From contig JAUZOA010000017.1 of the NCBI GenBank assembly GCA_030706685.1, positions 1 to 64,000 on the forward strand: a stretch of 64,000 nucleotides of DNA, in the 5' to 3' direction. Made by a program: the position numbers and the translations under genes. Position 1 is the first letter of the stretch; every line of letters begins with the position of its first letter. The notes beneath the pieces were generated by a model that saw nothing but the letters and a program-made list of their open reading frames with translations, was not told the DNA's origin and ran no database searches. Source of the stretch: Bacteroidota bacterium (GTDB taxonomy: Bacteria > Bacteroidota > Bacteroidia > Chitinophagales > Chitinophagaceae). This document shows positions 44,735-53,717 of the stretch, one piece after another.

Positions 44735-45637
44735 ATGAACAACCGGATACACTACCATCATTGCCCCGTTTGCGATTCTACCGATATAAAAAATGTCTTG
44801 TCAGTCAGGGATCATACTGTTAGCGGCGAAATCTTCCCGGTAGCCGAATGTGGCCAATGTTCGCTACGGTTTACACAGGATGTTCCGGGCGCGGCTTCCA
44901 TCGCGCCTTACTATAAATCGGAAGATTATATTTCGCATACCAATACATCCAAAGGATTTGTTAACCGGCTTTACAAAATGGTGAGGAAAAGTACTATACT
45001 GCGAAAACGAAAACTGGTTGAAAGATATACCGGTCTGAATGAAGGCATACTGCTGGATCTCGGAAGCGGGGTGGGTACATTTGCTCATGAAATGAAACAA
45101 AATGGCTGGCAGGTCACGGGGCTTGAGCCGGATGCAGACGCAAGAAAGGCTGCTTGGCAACTCTACCAGGTCAACCTGGCTGATATCAATGAATTTTACC
45201 AGTTGAGTTCCGGTCATTTTGATGCGATCACTTTATGGCATGTATTGGAACATGTACATGATCTAAGCGCCTATACCCGGCAGCTAAGAAACGTATTAAG
45301 CGAAAAAGGGAAACTTTTTATAGCCGTGCCCAACTATACTTCCGCAGACGCCAGGGTTTACAAAGAATATTGGGCGGCTTATGATGTGCCAAGGCATTTA
45401 TATCATTTTTCACCCCAATCGATGAAATGGTTAATGGAAAAGAATGGATTGAAAGTACTGAAGTATAAACCTATGTGGTATGACAGTTTTTATATCTCTC
45501 TTTTAAGCAGTAAATATAAAAACGGGCAGACTAACTGGATCGCTGCTTCCTGGAATGGTCTTCGTTCCAACCTGGAAGCTTTAACGGATGTAAAAAAATG
45601 CAGTTCTGTAATATATATAATAGAAAAAGCAGGCTAG
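44735..45637 (+). CDS. Class I SAM-dependent methyltransferase with zinc ribbon
   Basis: 300 residues. A CPVC...CGQC zinc ribbon (about 9-45) precedes the methyltransferase domain with LLDLGSGVGTFAHEM (about 105-119). WHVLEHVHDLSAYTRQL and LFIAVPNYTSADA follow, as in C-methyltransferase-type (TylF/O-antigen-like) proteins. Family members methylate deoxysugars or other small acceptors. It does not carry the C-methyltransferase C-terminal domain, so the substrate is unclear. It ends three bases from the convergent cyclotransferase gene. Confidence 0.85.
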   Translation: MNNRIHYHHCPVCDSTDIKNVLSVRDHTVSGEIFPVAECGQCSLRFTQDVPGAASIAPYYKSEDYISHTNTSKGFVNRLYKMVRKSTILRKRKLVERYTGLNEGILLDLGSGVGTFAHEMKQNGWQVTGLEPDADARKAAWQLYQVNLADINEFYQLSSGHFDAITLWHVLEHVHDLSAYTRQLRNVLSEKGKLFIAVPNYTSADARVYKEYWAAYDVPRHLYHFSPQSMKWLMEKNGLKVLKYKPMWYDSFYISLLSSKYKNGQTNWIAASWNGLRSNLEALTDVKKCSSVIYIIEKAG

Positions 45638-45640
45638 CGG

Positions 45641-46465
45641 TCACTTGCTGAATTGTACTTCATATAAATCAGGCCAGTATTTTCCCGTTATATAAATCTT
45701 TTTTGTGGACGGATCATATGCTATTCCGTTCATGACATCTGCTGTGGGATATTTAGCTTTTATCCGGTTCGTTATTTCACTAAAATCAGCTTTAGCGACA
45801 ATTTGTCCCGAAGCGGGATCGATCTTAAAAATATAAGGTTGCTGCCACTGGTTGGCATAAATATACCCGTCAATATATTCCAGTTCATTGAGGTTGTAAG
45901 AAAGACTGCCGGCCTCGGTTATTTCCTGTTTCCTGAGCAGGTGAAAAGTAGAAGGGTCATAATAATATAAGTAGCTGCTGCCATCGCTGGCAATAAGTTC
46001 TTTGCCATCGGTGGTCATTCCCCATCCTTCGGTATTGATCGTAAATTCTTTGATCTTTTTAAAGTCTTTCAGGGTGTACACAAATACTACTTTGGTCTGG
46101 TAGGTGAGTTGGTAAACAGTATCGCGTATGATCGAAATACCTTCCCCGAAATACTTCGAATCGAGATCAATTTTCCGGATAGCTTTCCCGGTTTTAGCGT
46201 CCACCTGGATCAGCTTCGACTTGCCGAACTCTCCCGTACTTTCATACATATTGTCTTTATAGATCAATAGCCCTTCGGTATAGGAAGATGTATCATGAGG
46301 AAATGTATTAACCACAGAATAGCCAAATGCAGGTACCGGTGGCATTACTTTGACGTCGTCGGGGGCTTTGGAGCCGCCTGAATTGCAGGACACAAGGATG
46401 GCAAATACGGTTAAATAAAATAAGGGCTTCACAGCTTGTTTTTTACAAAAATAAGGTCTCATCAA
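45641..46465 (-). CDS. Glutaminyl-peptide cyclotransferase (lipoprotein)
   Basis: 274 residues with a lipobox (AILVSC, about Cys27). The five-bladed glutamine cyclotransferase fold is shown by HDTSSYTEGLLIYKDNMYESTG, then RKIDLDSKYFGEGI, EGWGMTTDGKELIASDG, LNELEYIDGYIYANQW and DVMNGIAYDPSTKKIYITGKYW. It converts N-terminal Gln to pyroglutamate. Outer-membrane or periplasmic anchoring agrees with the pyroglutamate modification known for many Bacteroidota secreted proteins. Confidence 0.93.
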   Translation of the reverse strand: MMRPYFCKKQAVKPLFYLTVFAILVSCNSGGSKAPDDVKVMPPVPAFGYSVVNTFPHDTSSYTEGLLIYKDNMYESTGEFGKSKLIQVDAKTGKAIRKIDLDSKYFGEGISIIRDTVYQLTYQTKVVFVYTLKDFKKIKEFTINTEGWGMTTDGKELIASDGSSYLYYYDPSTFHLLRKQEITEAGSLSYNLNELEYIDGYIYANQWQQPYIFKIDPASGQIVAKADFSEITNRIKAKYPTADVMNGIAYDPSTKKIYITGKYWPDLYEVQFSK

Positions 46466-46531
46466 ATGTATTATTGTTAAAGATTTTCAGCGCAATTTAA
46501 TTGGTGTATAGGGAAAATACGATATAAAAAG

Positions 46532-46564
46532 TTGTGAATCTTCTAAATAAATCTATTATATTTG
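46532..46564 (+). promoter_or_regulatory. Candidate promoter upstream of the M43 protease
   Basis: TTG (46532-46534), a 22-base spacer (slightly long) and TATATTTG (46557-46564). The start codon is about 155 bases further on, so a long leader or a second promoter is possible. Confidence 0.35.
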
Positions 46565-46719
46565 ACTCCTCCTATCGAAATACTCACTCTGATATCCCCC
46601 GTATAATCGTATCCCAGGATAGCCTCATATTTTAATTCCTCTATCATTTTCCAATTCTATTTGAATGCTCCTTACCAGCATGCTGTAAGGCTTTATGACT
46701 TTGCAACGACTCCGTAATT

Positions 46720-47976
46720 ATGAGGACATATTTCATTCTGGCAGGGATACTGATTGGCTTTACAGGTCAACTGGGCGCGCAACGGGCATGTTTTTCTGCT
46801 ATTTACCAGCAAAACGAGCTGGTCAAAGATCCTTCACTCGCCGGTAAGACCCTGGGAATTGAGAGTTTCATTCACCGGCAAATCGCTATTGCATCATCAA
46901 CCAATACCGCTGCAAGATTGCAGGGGCAGGTCATAACGATCCCTGTAGTCGTTCATATACTATATCATTTGCCGGGAGAAGATGTCAGTGATGAAAAAGT
47001 GTTTAGCCAGATAGAGATGCTAAATGAATGTTACCGCAGGAAGAGCGCCGACACTGTTAATACGCCCGCTTCATTCAAACCCGTAGCGGCAGATTGTGAA
47101 ATAGAATTTCAACTGGCCACCTCTGATCCGCAAAAAAGAAGTACCAGCGGTATCATACACAAGTACACGCCTATTACGTCCTGGGACGCCGATGATATGA
47201 TGAAATATTCTTCCCAGATGGGTGACGATCCCTGGGATCCGCAGAATTACCTGAATATATGGGTATGCAACATAAGAAAAGTGGCGGGGTATTCCAGTAT
47301 ACCCGGTAGTGACCCGCACAAAGATGGAGTGGTAATCGAGTACCCTGTACTGGGAATGAACTATGTACCGGGTTATGAAATGGGTAAGACAGCCGTGCAC
47401 GAGATAGGGCACTGGCTTGGTCTTAAACATACCTGGGGAGATGCTAATTGTGGTGATGATTTTGTGGCTGATACGCCGACCCAGGGGAGTTATACCGTTG
47501 GCTGTCCTTCAGGGATACATATTTCCTGTAATAATGCGCCAACCGGGGATATGTACATGAATTACATGGATTATACCAATGACGCCTGTGTCAACATTTT
47601 TACAGAAGGACAAAAGGAAAGAATGAGAGCCTTATTTGCTCCCGGCGGTCCACGCTATTCGATACTGGCTTCTTATGGGCTTAATCCTCCAACGATAACT
47701 GAAGTGCCTTTGCCTGATGATGCGCCGAAATGGTTGCATCCGCAGCTCTATCCTAACCCGGCGACCACGCAATTAACCCTGGATATTTCTTACGATATAC
47801 GTTGGATTGGCAAACTGATTTCTTTGTTCAATATGAACGGGCAATTGGTGATACAGGCACCGATCACTTCAAAGGTTCAAACTATTGACATCAGCAAGTT
47901 AAAGCCAGGACTATATTTTATATCAGCAAAAAAAGAAGACGGTAGTTATATAAAACAGAAGTTCGTTAAAATGTAA
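46720..47976 (+). CDS. Secreted M43 zinc metalloprotease with T9SS sorting domain
   Basis: 418 residues with a signal peptide (MRTYFILAGILIGFTGQLGAQ). The zinc motif is HEIGHWLGLKH (H227, E228, H231, H237) and the Met-turn is MYMNYMDYTND. The M43 (pappalysin-like) catalytic domain spans about 70-310. The C-terminal 80 residues (LYPNPATTQLTLDISY and GLYFISAKKEDGSYIKQKFVKM) are a type A T9SS sorting domain, so the protein goes to the cell surface or medium. The enzyme probably digests external proteins. Confidence 0.95.
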   Translation: MRTYFILAGILIGFTGQLGAQRACFSAIYQQNELVKDPSLAGKTLGIESFIHRQIAIASSTNTAARLQGQVITIPVVVHILYHLPGEDVSDEKVFSQIEMLNECYRRKSADTVNTPASFKPVAADCEIEFQLATSDPQKRSTSGIIHKYTPITSWDADDMMKYSSQMGDDPWDPQNYLNIWVCNIRKVAGYSSIPGSDPHKDGVVIEYPVLGMNYVPGYEMGKTAVHEIGHWLGLKHTWGDANCGDDFVADTPTQGSYTVGCPSGIHISCNNAPTGDMYMNYMDYTNDACVNIFTEGQKERMRALFAPGGPRYSILASYGLNPPTITEVPLPDDAPKWLHPQLYPNPATTQLTLDISYDIRWIGKLISLFNMNGQLVIQAPITSKVQTIDISKLKPGLYFISAKKEDGSYIKQKFVKM

Positions 47977-47995
47977 AGCCTGAACTATCTGTACG

Positions 47996-48023
47996 AAAGG
48001 GCCGCTTTTTGCTGCCTTTTTTT
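47996..48023 (+). terminator. Probable terminator after the M43 protease gene
   Basis: AAAGGGCCGC-TTTTT-GCTGCCTTTTTTT: a nine-pair stem with one mismatch and one wobble, followed by a T-run. It lies 20 bases after the stop codon. Confidence 0.5.
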
Positions 48024-48151
48024 ATGGATGTAAGAGAGGAATGCAGATGACACGGATGAAATGGATCTGCACTCTTTTTGCTGATAACGACCGGCCTGGG
48101 AAAAATGAAATCCGTGCTTATCTCTTTTATCCGTGTCTTCCGTGTTCTATT

Positions 48152-49069
48152 TCAAACAAATTGCTCAAGTAGTTCGATTCTTTTCCGGATCGGCGGGTGT
48201 GTATCGAAGAGACCACTAAAAAAATTCTTATTGGGAGGCTGGGGGTTATCAATAAAAAGCTGTGCTACATCATGGCTATGCACGGCTTCTATTAAGGGAT
48301 CGGCATCTACTTTGCGAAGCGCGCTGGCAAGCGCGTAAGGTTTTTTAGTCATTTCAGCCGCGCCGGCATCGGCCAGGTATTCTCTTGACCGGGAAATGCC
48401 GAAACGCAGGAACAAAGAGATAAAATAACAAATGGCTGTAACAGCGATAGCAATAAGAATAATATAACCGCCGTCTTTTTTTCTTCCACCTATGCCAAAA
48501 CGCAGGCTTCGCAAAGCCATCTGGGCAAGGAAAGCAAAAATACCAACAAAGATGATGGAGATGATCAGCAATCGTGTATCGTGATTGCGGATATGAGTCA
48601 GCTCATGTGCGATCACGCCCTCCAGTTCATCATCTTCAAGCTTCTCAATGATCCCTTTTGATAAAGTGATGGAATAAGTTTTTTGATTAATGCCGCTTGC
48701 GAAAGCATTCAGTGAATCGTCATCAATGATATAAACCGCCGGCATGGGAGCGCCCAACTGGATACAAAGATTCTCGACCAGGTTATACACCCTTTTATTT
48801 TCCATTCTTTCCAATGGCCTGGCTCCTGTAGCGAACCGGATAAAAGTGGTATGACCCATCCAGGCCACGAGGAACCAGATACTCACCCCGATGAGTACAA
48901 AGGGCATTGCCTGCAGGAATTGATCATTCACCCGATCCATATCCTGGTTATCCGCAAAAAAGAAAAAAAGATAAAACATCCCCAGCAATACCGCCGGGAA
49001 TGCAATAAGCAAAAGAAAGGAGTTGGTATTATTCCTTTGTATCTGTTTGGATAAGCCGACGTACTTCAT
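48152..49069 (-). CDS. M48 family metalloprotease (HtpX-like)
   Basis: 305 residues from the ATG at 49069. Two N-terminal membrane segments (about 18-38 and 55-72), the zinc motif HELTHIRNHD (H155, E156, H159), two more membrane segments (about 170-190 and 210-230) and the third ligand in SREYLADAGAAEMT. This topology is that of HtpX, which degrades misfolded membrane proteins. It is co-directional with the lemA gene 31 bases upstream, a frequent pairing. Confidence 0.9.
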   Translation of the reverse strand: MKYVGLSKQIQRNNTNSFLLLIAFPAVLLGMFYLFFFFADNQDMDRVNDQFLQAMPFVLIGVSIWFLVAWMGHTTFIRFATGARPLERMENKRVYNLVENLCIQLGAPMPAVYIIDDDSLNAFASGINQKTYSITLSKGIIEKLEDDELEGVIAHELTHIRNHDTRLLIISIIFVGIFAFLAQMALRSLRFGIGGRKKDGGYIILIAIAVTAICYFISLFLRFGISRSREYLADAGAAEMTKKPYALASALRKVDADPLIEAVHSHDVAQLFIDNPQPPNKNFFSGLFDTHPPIRKRIELLEQFV

Positions 49070-49100
49070 AATGTGAAACCGGGGTGGGAGGTTTCCCTGT

Positions 49101-49661
49101 TTAGAATTTGACAGCAGGGGGTTCTTCCATTTGTTTCCGTGTTTCCTGTCCAAGATCGAAGAATATCTCACGGTTGAAACCGAAATTTCTTGCAATCAAA
49201 TTGCCCGGGAATGATTCCACCGCATTATTGTATTCGGTGGTGGCGCCGTTGAAAAAACGACGCACGGCTGCCAATTTATTTTCTATGTCGCTGAGTTCGT
49301 CCTGTAGCCGCAAAAAATTCTGGTTAGCTTTCAGGTCGGGGTAAGCTTCTACCTGTACTTTTAATCCCTGCAACACGGAGCTCAATTGCTGTTCTGCCGT
49401 TATTTTATCATTGATCGTTGTCGCGCTGATTGCGGCAGAACGCGCTTCCGTGATTTTTTGAAGCAATTCCCTTTCATGGATGGCATAACCTTTGACCGTT
49501 TCTACCAATTGAGGAACCAGGTCATGACGCTGGCGCAACTGTACGTCAATATCGGCAAATGCATTTTGCCGTCTGTTGCGCAGCCTTACCAGCGAATTAT
49601 AAAGACTGACCGTCCAGATAGCGATTATTACAATAATCGCGATAACAATTATGACTGGCAT
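49101..49661 (-). CDS. lemA: LemA family protein
   Basis: 186 residues from the ATG at 49661; the longer reading from 49781 adds 40 residues that fall in terminator sequence. One N-terminal membrane anchor (MPVIIVIAIIVIIAIWTVSLYN) precedes a coiled helical domain with SLVRLRNRRQNAFADIDVQLRQRHDLVPQLVE, here located at about residues 21-52, and AVRRFFNGATTEYNNAVESFP. LemA proteins have no catalytic role that is settled. It pairs with the M48 protease downstream. Confidence 0.93.
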   Translation of the reverse strand: MPVIIVIAIIVIIAIWTVSLYNSLVRLRNRRQNAFADIDVQLRQRHDLVPQLVETVKGYAIHERELLQKITEARSAAISATTINDKITAEQQLSSVLQGLKVQVEAYPDLKANQNFLRLQDELSDIENKLAAVRRFFNGATTEYNNAVESFPGNLIARNFGFNREIFFDLGQETRKQMEEPPAVKF

Positions 49662-49698
49662 AAAGCAAATTTTAGTGGAGCCTGAAATTAACGAAAAA

Positions 49699-49723
49699 CG
49701 GGGAGCTTTCTTAAAGTTCCCCG
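49699..49723 (-). terminator. Terminator between the dienelactone hydrolase and lemA
   Basis: On the minus strand CGGGGAACTTT-AAG-AAAGCTCCCCG is followed by a T-run (49694-49698). It is about 15 bases beyond the stop codon of the hydrolase gene. It separates that gene from the lemA-M48 pair. Confidence 0.85.
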
Positions 49724-49738
49724 TTAAGGTTGACAACC

Positions 49739-50560
49739 TTATTTGAAGATCGTACCGAAAAATTCTTTCATGTCTTTCCATGACGCCGAATCGGCGGCCG
49801 CATTGTACGCAAGGGGTATATTGAATTTCTGGCCTAATGCAGTGGCATTGGGATTGGTAAAAGCATGATTGGCTCCCGGGTATACTTTGAATGTATAATT
49901 GGCCCCGATCGAATCCATTTGTTTTTTAAACCTGTCTACTTCCGGCTGCTGTACAAACTTATCGTCAGCGCCATGGCAAACCAGGATTTTCGCTTTCAAC
50001 AGATCTTTATTAGCAGGAACAACCATCAGATTGCCATGAAAACTGACAACGCCTGTAAGATCATCGCCAAGCTTTGCCATGGTCAGTGCCATACCTCCTC
50101 CAAAGCAATAGCCGATCGCTGCCACTTTATCGCCAGCCTGGGGGTAGGTTTTTATTTTAGCTAAGGCTGCATCGAAATGGCTTTTGGCCATATCCGGGTG
50201 CTGGTAAAAAGGCATCGCCAATTTTCCTGCACTGTCGGGATTATCGGCCGTCTTGCCATTTCCATACAAATCAATCGCCATGGCCAAATAGCCTAACTCA
50301 GCCAGTTGTTTTGCCCGGCTTTTGGAATAATCATTCAGCCCCCACCATTCATGTATTACCAATACGACAGGACGTTTACCCGTAATAGAAGAGTCGTAAG
50401 CTACATAGCCATTCATCGTAACCCCATCTGAGGAGTAGGTTATGTTTTCTTCTTTGATAGCTGGCTTCTTCATTTCAGGTTCTTTTTTCTCTTCACTGTT
50501 ACAGGAAGATAGACTGAGGGCGGCGATAATGCACACAGCCAGGAAACTTTGGGATCTCAT
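49739..50560 (-). CDS. Dienelactone hydrolase family lipoprotein
   Basis: 273 residues. The lipobox is SLSSC (Cys20). The hydrolase fold has HEWWGLNDYSKS, the nucleophile Cys in GYCFGGGMAL, the acid in GADDKFVQ and the His in GANHAFTNP. In classical DLH the Cys-Asp-His triad opens dienelactones; exported family members probably hydrolyse other esters or lactones. A mature, membrane-anchored form is expected outside the cytoplasm. Confidence 0.9.
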   Translation of the reverse strand: MRSQSFLAVCIIAALSLSSCNSEEKKEPEMKKPAIKEENITYSSDGVTMNGYVAYDSSITGKRPVVLVIHEWWGLNDYSKSRAKQLAELGYLAMAIDLYGNGKTADNPDSAGKLAMPFYQHPDMAKSHFDAALAKIKTYPQAGDKVAAIGYCFGGGMALTMAKLGDDLTGVVSFHGNLMVVPANKDLLKAKILVCHGADDKFVQQPEVDRFKKQMDSIGANYTFKVYPGANHAFTNPNATALGQKFNIPLAYNAAADSASWKDMKEFFGTIFK

Positions 50561-50695
50561 GATGATTGGGTATTTGAATAGTGAATAAGTCTTATCGTAT
50601 AAAGTTCAGGAAAAGTTTCTTTGCAGGAAAATTTTTATAAAAGTTGCTTTTTTTTAAACCGATTGAATATATTTAAACATTAAATAAGAGTAAAA

Positions 50696-51052
50696 ATGAA
50701 AAAATTTCCCATTGTTGCCTCTATGATAGCCATTACGGTGATCTTTTATAATTGCCACAGCGCTAAAAAAGCTACTTCTTCTGTACCGCCTCCGCCACCC
50801 TACACGTATGAAACGAACCTCAAGGTCGTTATAGCGGCTAGCTGTTCACCTTGTCATATTTCCGGCAAAGGCAATAAAAAGCCTTATGATAATTTTGCCA
50901 ACGTAAAAACAGATATTGATGAGATGATCAGGCGAATCCAGCTCAATCCTTCCGACAAAGGCTTTATGCCTTTCAGAAAAGCGGCTAAACTCAGTGACAG
51001 TACGATCGCTGTATTTACAAAATGGAAAGCTGACGGGCTGATAGAAAAATAA
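50696..51052 (+). CDS. c-type heme lipoprotein
   Basis: 118 residues. A signal (MKKFPIVASMIAITVIFYNC) ends in Cys20, a possible lipobox. A proline-rich tract SVPPPPPYTYE is followed by a heme motif, ASCSPCHISGKGNKKPY, where CSPCH matches CxxCH. The axial Met would be in GFMPFRKAAKLS. The domain is like the small cytochromes fused to membrane proteins in Bacteroidota. No partner gene is adjacent. Confidence 0.82.
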   Translation: MKKFPIVASMIAITVIFYNCHSAKKATSSVPPPPPYTYETNLKVVIAASCSPCHISGKGNKKPYDNFANVKTDIDEMIRRIQLNPSDKGFMPFRKAAKLSDSTIAVFTKWKADGLIEK

Positions 51053-51076
51053 GAATAAAATTTTCCCCAATAAGAT

Positions 51077-51529
51077 TTATGGATAGGCTACCGGCTCCAG
51101 GTCCAATATTTGGTGCAGGTGATGCCGCAGGTGTTTAAAATAATCCTGTGCCAGCCAATCCAGTGTTCTCAAATTTTCTGTCCGGCATTTTCGTTCAGTT
51201 GCTTCGGGGGACATGTTTTTCAAAAGGACGGCAATATGTTTGTTCAGGAGGTACCAGAGGCTGATAAGGTCAGTCGTTTTATAATCCTGGTACTGGGTAA
51301 TATTTACCCATTTATCCTGGTTATAAACAATAAGCGGGGCTTCTTCATACTGTGCCACAATAAAGCGACGGATGTTATTTTGTGCTGAGTCAATGAGGTG
51401 ACCAAGGATCTCTTTTTTACTCCACCGGGAAGGGGAGGGTTTATGCGACATTTCATTTTCCGATATAGCGTTCAGCGCCGAGAGATATTGGTCAATGACT
51501 GCTTCCAGTTCAAAAGCGATGGATTGCAT
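51077..51529 (-). CDS. DinB family protein
   Basis: 150 residues of a four-helix bundle. The first metal-binding His is in WSKKEILGHLIDSAQNN and the C-terminal pair is in FKHLRHHLHQIL, giving three His ligands as in DinB/YfiT-type metal proteins. Most members are thiol-dependent transferases or of unknown role. A second DinB protein is at 52320. Confidence 0.85.
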   Translation of the reverse strand: MQSIAFELEAVIDQYLSALNAISENEMSHKPSPSRWSKKEILGHLIDSAQNNIRRFIVAQYEEAPLIVYNQDKWVNITQYQDYKTTDLISLWYLLNKHIAVLLKNMSPEATERKCRTENLRTLDWLAQDYFKHLRHHLHQILDLEPVAYP

Positions 51530-51688
51530 GAATAAGGGTGTTGTTAAGACGCAAATCTAATGAACATTGGGATATCTGCCTTTGCAGGTTTATTTGCCTT
51601 GCCGAAGCGTACAAAAATTCAATAAGGGAATTACCTGAAGTCACCCGGAATGGTTTAAATTACATATTTATCATTCAAAAGTCTTGCC

Positions 51689-52147
51689 ATGATAAGTGTA
51701 AAAGAAATACTGCAAAAGAAGGGGGAAGCCAAGAATATTATCAAGCCCGGCGATCTTGTCATTGATGCTTTGTCGATGCTCAATTCTGTCAACCTAAGCT
51801 ACCTGGTAGTGATGGATAGAAAGGAGTACAAGGGTATTTTCTGCGAAAGAGATTATTGCCGTAATGTGATATTAAAAGGCCGTTCCAGCAAAACTACCAC
51901 AGTGCAGGAAGTAATGACCAGGGACCTTCCGGTTGTGGAAATGTCCGACACGGCCGAATATTGTATGAATACATTGCTCCGGAACAAAGCCCGTTACCTG
52001 CTGGCATATGGTGATGACTCCGGGTTTGGCGGAATTATTACTATTCATGACTTGCTCCGCCAGGTACTCAGCAACCGGGAATATGTGTTTGATTATTCCA
52101 TTGCAGAGAAACTCATCGAGCAGGAAGAAAGAGAAAAGATATTCTGA
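51689..52147 (+). CDS. CBS-domain protein
   Basis: 152 residues with two tandem CBS domains (about 8-62 and 70-130), for example DLVIDALSMLNSVNLSYLVV and VQEVMTRDLPVVEMSDTAEYCM, here given by position. The typical GIFCERDYCRNV and GIITIHDLLRQVL ends are present. CBS pairs bind adenosine nucleotides. No catalytic domain is attached, so it probably senses energy state for an unknown partner. Confidence 0.88.
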   Translation: MISVKEILQKKGEAKNIIKPGDLVIDALSMLNSVNLSYLVVMDRKEYKGIFCERDYCRNVILKGRSSKTTTVQEVMTRDLPVVEMSDTAEYCMNTLLRNKARYLLAYGDDSGFGGIITIHDLLRQVLSNREYVFDYSIAEKLIEQEEREKIF

Positions 52148-52178
52148 TCGTTGTAAGTATAACGGCTGTATCAGTAAT

Positions 52179-52285
52179 TTATGTAGCACAAAGAGTACTA
52201 AGTAAACACAACGGAACACAAAGGTTCATTTATTGTCAACTCTTTGTATTCGTGCTGTCATCGTAGTGCTCTTTGTGCTACATAA
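52179..52285. repeat. 107-base hairpin element with 22-bp terminal inverted repeats
   Basis: TTATGTAGCACAAAGAGTAC... (52179-52200) and its complement (52264-52285) match at 21 of 22 bases. Inside, CACAACGGAACACAAAGG and CTTTGTATTCGTGCTGT are also roughly complementary, so the whole 107 bases can fold as one imperfect hairpin. It lies between the CBS and DinB genes, which converge on it. It may be a bidirectional terminator or a MITE-like remnant. Confidence 0.75.
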
Positions 52286-52319
52286 GTCATTCGGGTTGGT
52301 GACAGCCCTGCTATTTGGA

Positions 52320-52817
52320 TCAAAAATTTGTTTCGTCAGCACTTGGGCCATAACTGCCGGGAATCGGGATGTTCAGCAAGCGGAGATAAACACCCAATTG
52401 CGCACGGTGATGTACCACCTGGCAAAATACTCCCCGTAACACTTCGTCTTTAGGAGAAGTGCTGAATACCTGTTCGCCGCTACGCATGGTCCAGAACTCT
52501 TCTAATTGTTTGTCCTTAGCTTTCGCCAGCGCATTCTTTCCTTCGTAAAATGATTTTTCAAAATGGCTGATCAGGTCGCCGCTTGTGTTTACCATAGCAG
52601 GTTTGTATTCATTTTTGGCGAAATCGAGCTCTGAAGTAGTAAGCACCAGCGGTATCCAGGAAGGTATTTCCGCGACATGGGTGGCTAGTTGCCGCATGCT
52701 CATACTTTTTTCATGAGGTTTCCAGTCAAACTTGTCAGCGGGCACCCTTTCCAGCATTTTGCGTGTAGTGATGGCTTCTCTTTCCAGTTCTTTGGAGAAT
52801 GATTGAATGAATGTCAT
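52320..52817 (-). CDS. DinB family protein (second)
   Basis: 165 residues. The N-terminal half has ELEREAITTRKMLERVPADKFDWKPHEKSMSMRQLATHVAEIPSW, described by position at about 9-53, with the first His in LATHVAEI. The C-terminal part has VLRGVFCQVVHHRAQLGVYLRLLNIPIP, with the HHR signature of the family. Three His ligands are present. It differs in sequence from the protein at 51077, so it is not a recent copy. Confidence 0.88.
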   Translation of the reverse strand: MTFIQSFSKELEREAITTRKMLERVPADKFDWKPHEKSMSMRQLATHVAEIPSWIPLVLTTSELDFAKNEYKPAMVNTSGDLISHFEKSFYEGKNALAKAKDKQLEEFWTMRSGEQVFSTSPKDEVLRGVFCQVVHHRAQLGVYLRLLNIPIPGSYGPSADETNF

Positions 52818-52919
52818 AATAATCAGTTTTAATTGTTATGACACAAAGTAAAAACGGCCGACTGACAGCCCTATGGCAGCCTGGTCTGGAAATGGGAAAA
52901 ATATCCGAAATGAGCATAA

Positions 52920-52992
52920 GTACGATGTACGCCAGCCTGACAATTGAAAAATCTTTTGAACTTTCGGAGAGTCGTACCTCGTACCTCGTACT
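52920..52992. repeat. GTACGATGTACGCC palindromic element, copy D
   Basis: Left arm GTACGATGTACGCC (52920-52933) and right arm GTCGTACC...CGTAC (52972-52992), with tandem GTACCTC units in the right arm. It lies between the DinB and WYL genes. It ends six bases before the stop of the WYL gene. Confidence 0.75.
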
Positions 52993-52997
52993 TTTCT

Positions 52998-53687
52998 CTA
53001 CCAGTTCACCGGCAACTGCTTCATATACTCGTTGATGGCAATATGCGTGGATTTCTTAAAAGGGATGCCTGTTTGGCTCAACCTGGAAATACGGGATACT
53101 TTAAAATCGCGGTAATCATTGCGTGCGTGGCACCAGGCGATCAGGTGCCAGTTAAAAGCGTAAAATATCAGGCCTATCGGTTCCAGTTGCCTTTTGCTTT
53201 TTTCTTCTTTCAGGTTTTTATATTCTATCTCAATGATCATTTTGGAAGCAATCGCGTTTTGTAATGCCGACAGGTATTCAAAGTTTAAAGTATGATTGGG
53301 ATGCATCTGCATTTTGATGCTCTCATCCAGCAATTCCAGTTTTTCTTTTTGCGAGGAGCGCAATATAGACCTTACCTTATTCAGGGCGCTGGAATAATGG
53401 GCTTGTATGGATTTATCGGCAAAGCCGTAGACGAGGGACTCTGAAAGCAGCAACGCATTCGCTTCTTCGGTGGTCAATGAAACAGGCGGCAAAAAATATC
53501 CCTGTACAACAAAATAACCTTTCGGCGCTTCAAAACTGACGGGAATACCGAGTTCCACAAGGGCTTTTATATCCCTGTAAACGGTACGTATACTGATATG
53601 AAACTTGTCCGCGATCTTTTCTGCCGGTACAAATTTTTTAGACTGTATCAGGATCAGTATTCCCAACAATCGGTCAATGCGGTTCAT
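52998..53687 (-). CDS. WYL-domain transcriptional regulator (YafY type)
   Basis: 229 residues. The N-terminal HTH (LGILILIQSKKFVPAEKIADKF, then HISIRTVYRDIKALVELGIP) is followed by a WYL domain whose signature is visible at IGLIFYAFNWHLIAWCHARNDYRDFKVSRIS. The WYL motif itself (here WHLIAWCHARND) binds ligands such as nucleic acids. Short members of this type act as repressors. The target may be adjacent, but there is no clear clue which gene. Confidence 0.9.
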   Translation of the reverse strand: MNRIDRLLGILILIQSKKFVPAEKIADKFHISIRTVYRDIKALVELGIPVSFEAPKGYFVVQGYFLPPVSLTTEEANALLLSESLVYGFADKSIQAHYSSALNKVRSILRSSQKEKLELLDESIKMQMHPNHTLNFEYLSALQNAIASKMIIEIEYKNLKEEKSKRQLEPIGLIFYAFNWHLIAWCHARNDYRDFKVSRISRLSQTGIPFKKSTHIAINEYMKQLPVNW

Positions 53688-53717
53688 TTGCCAAAAATAA
53701 GACAGGTTAAGCTATTA

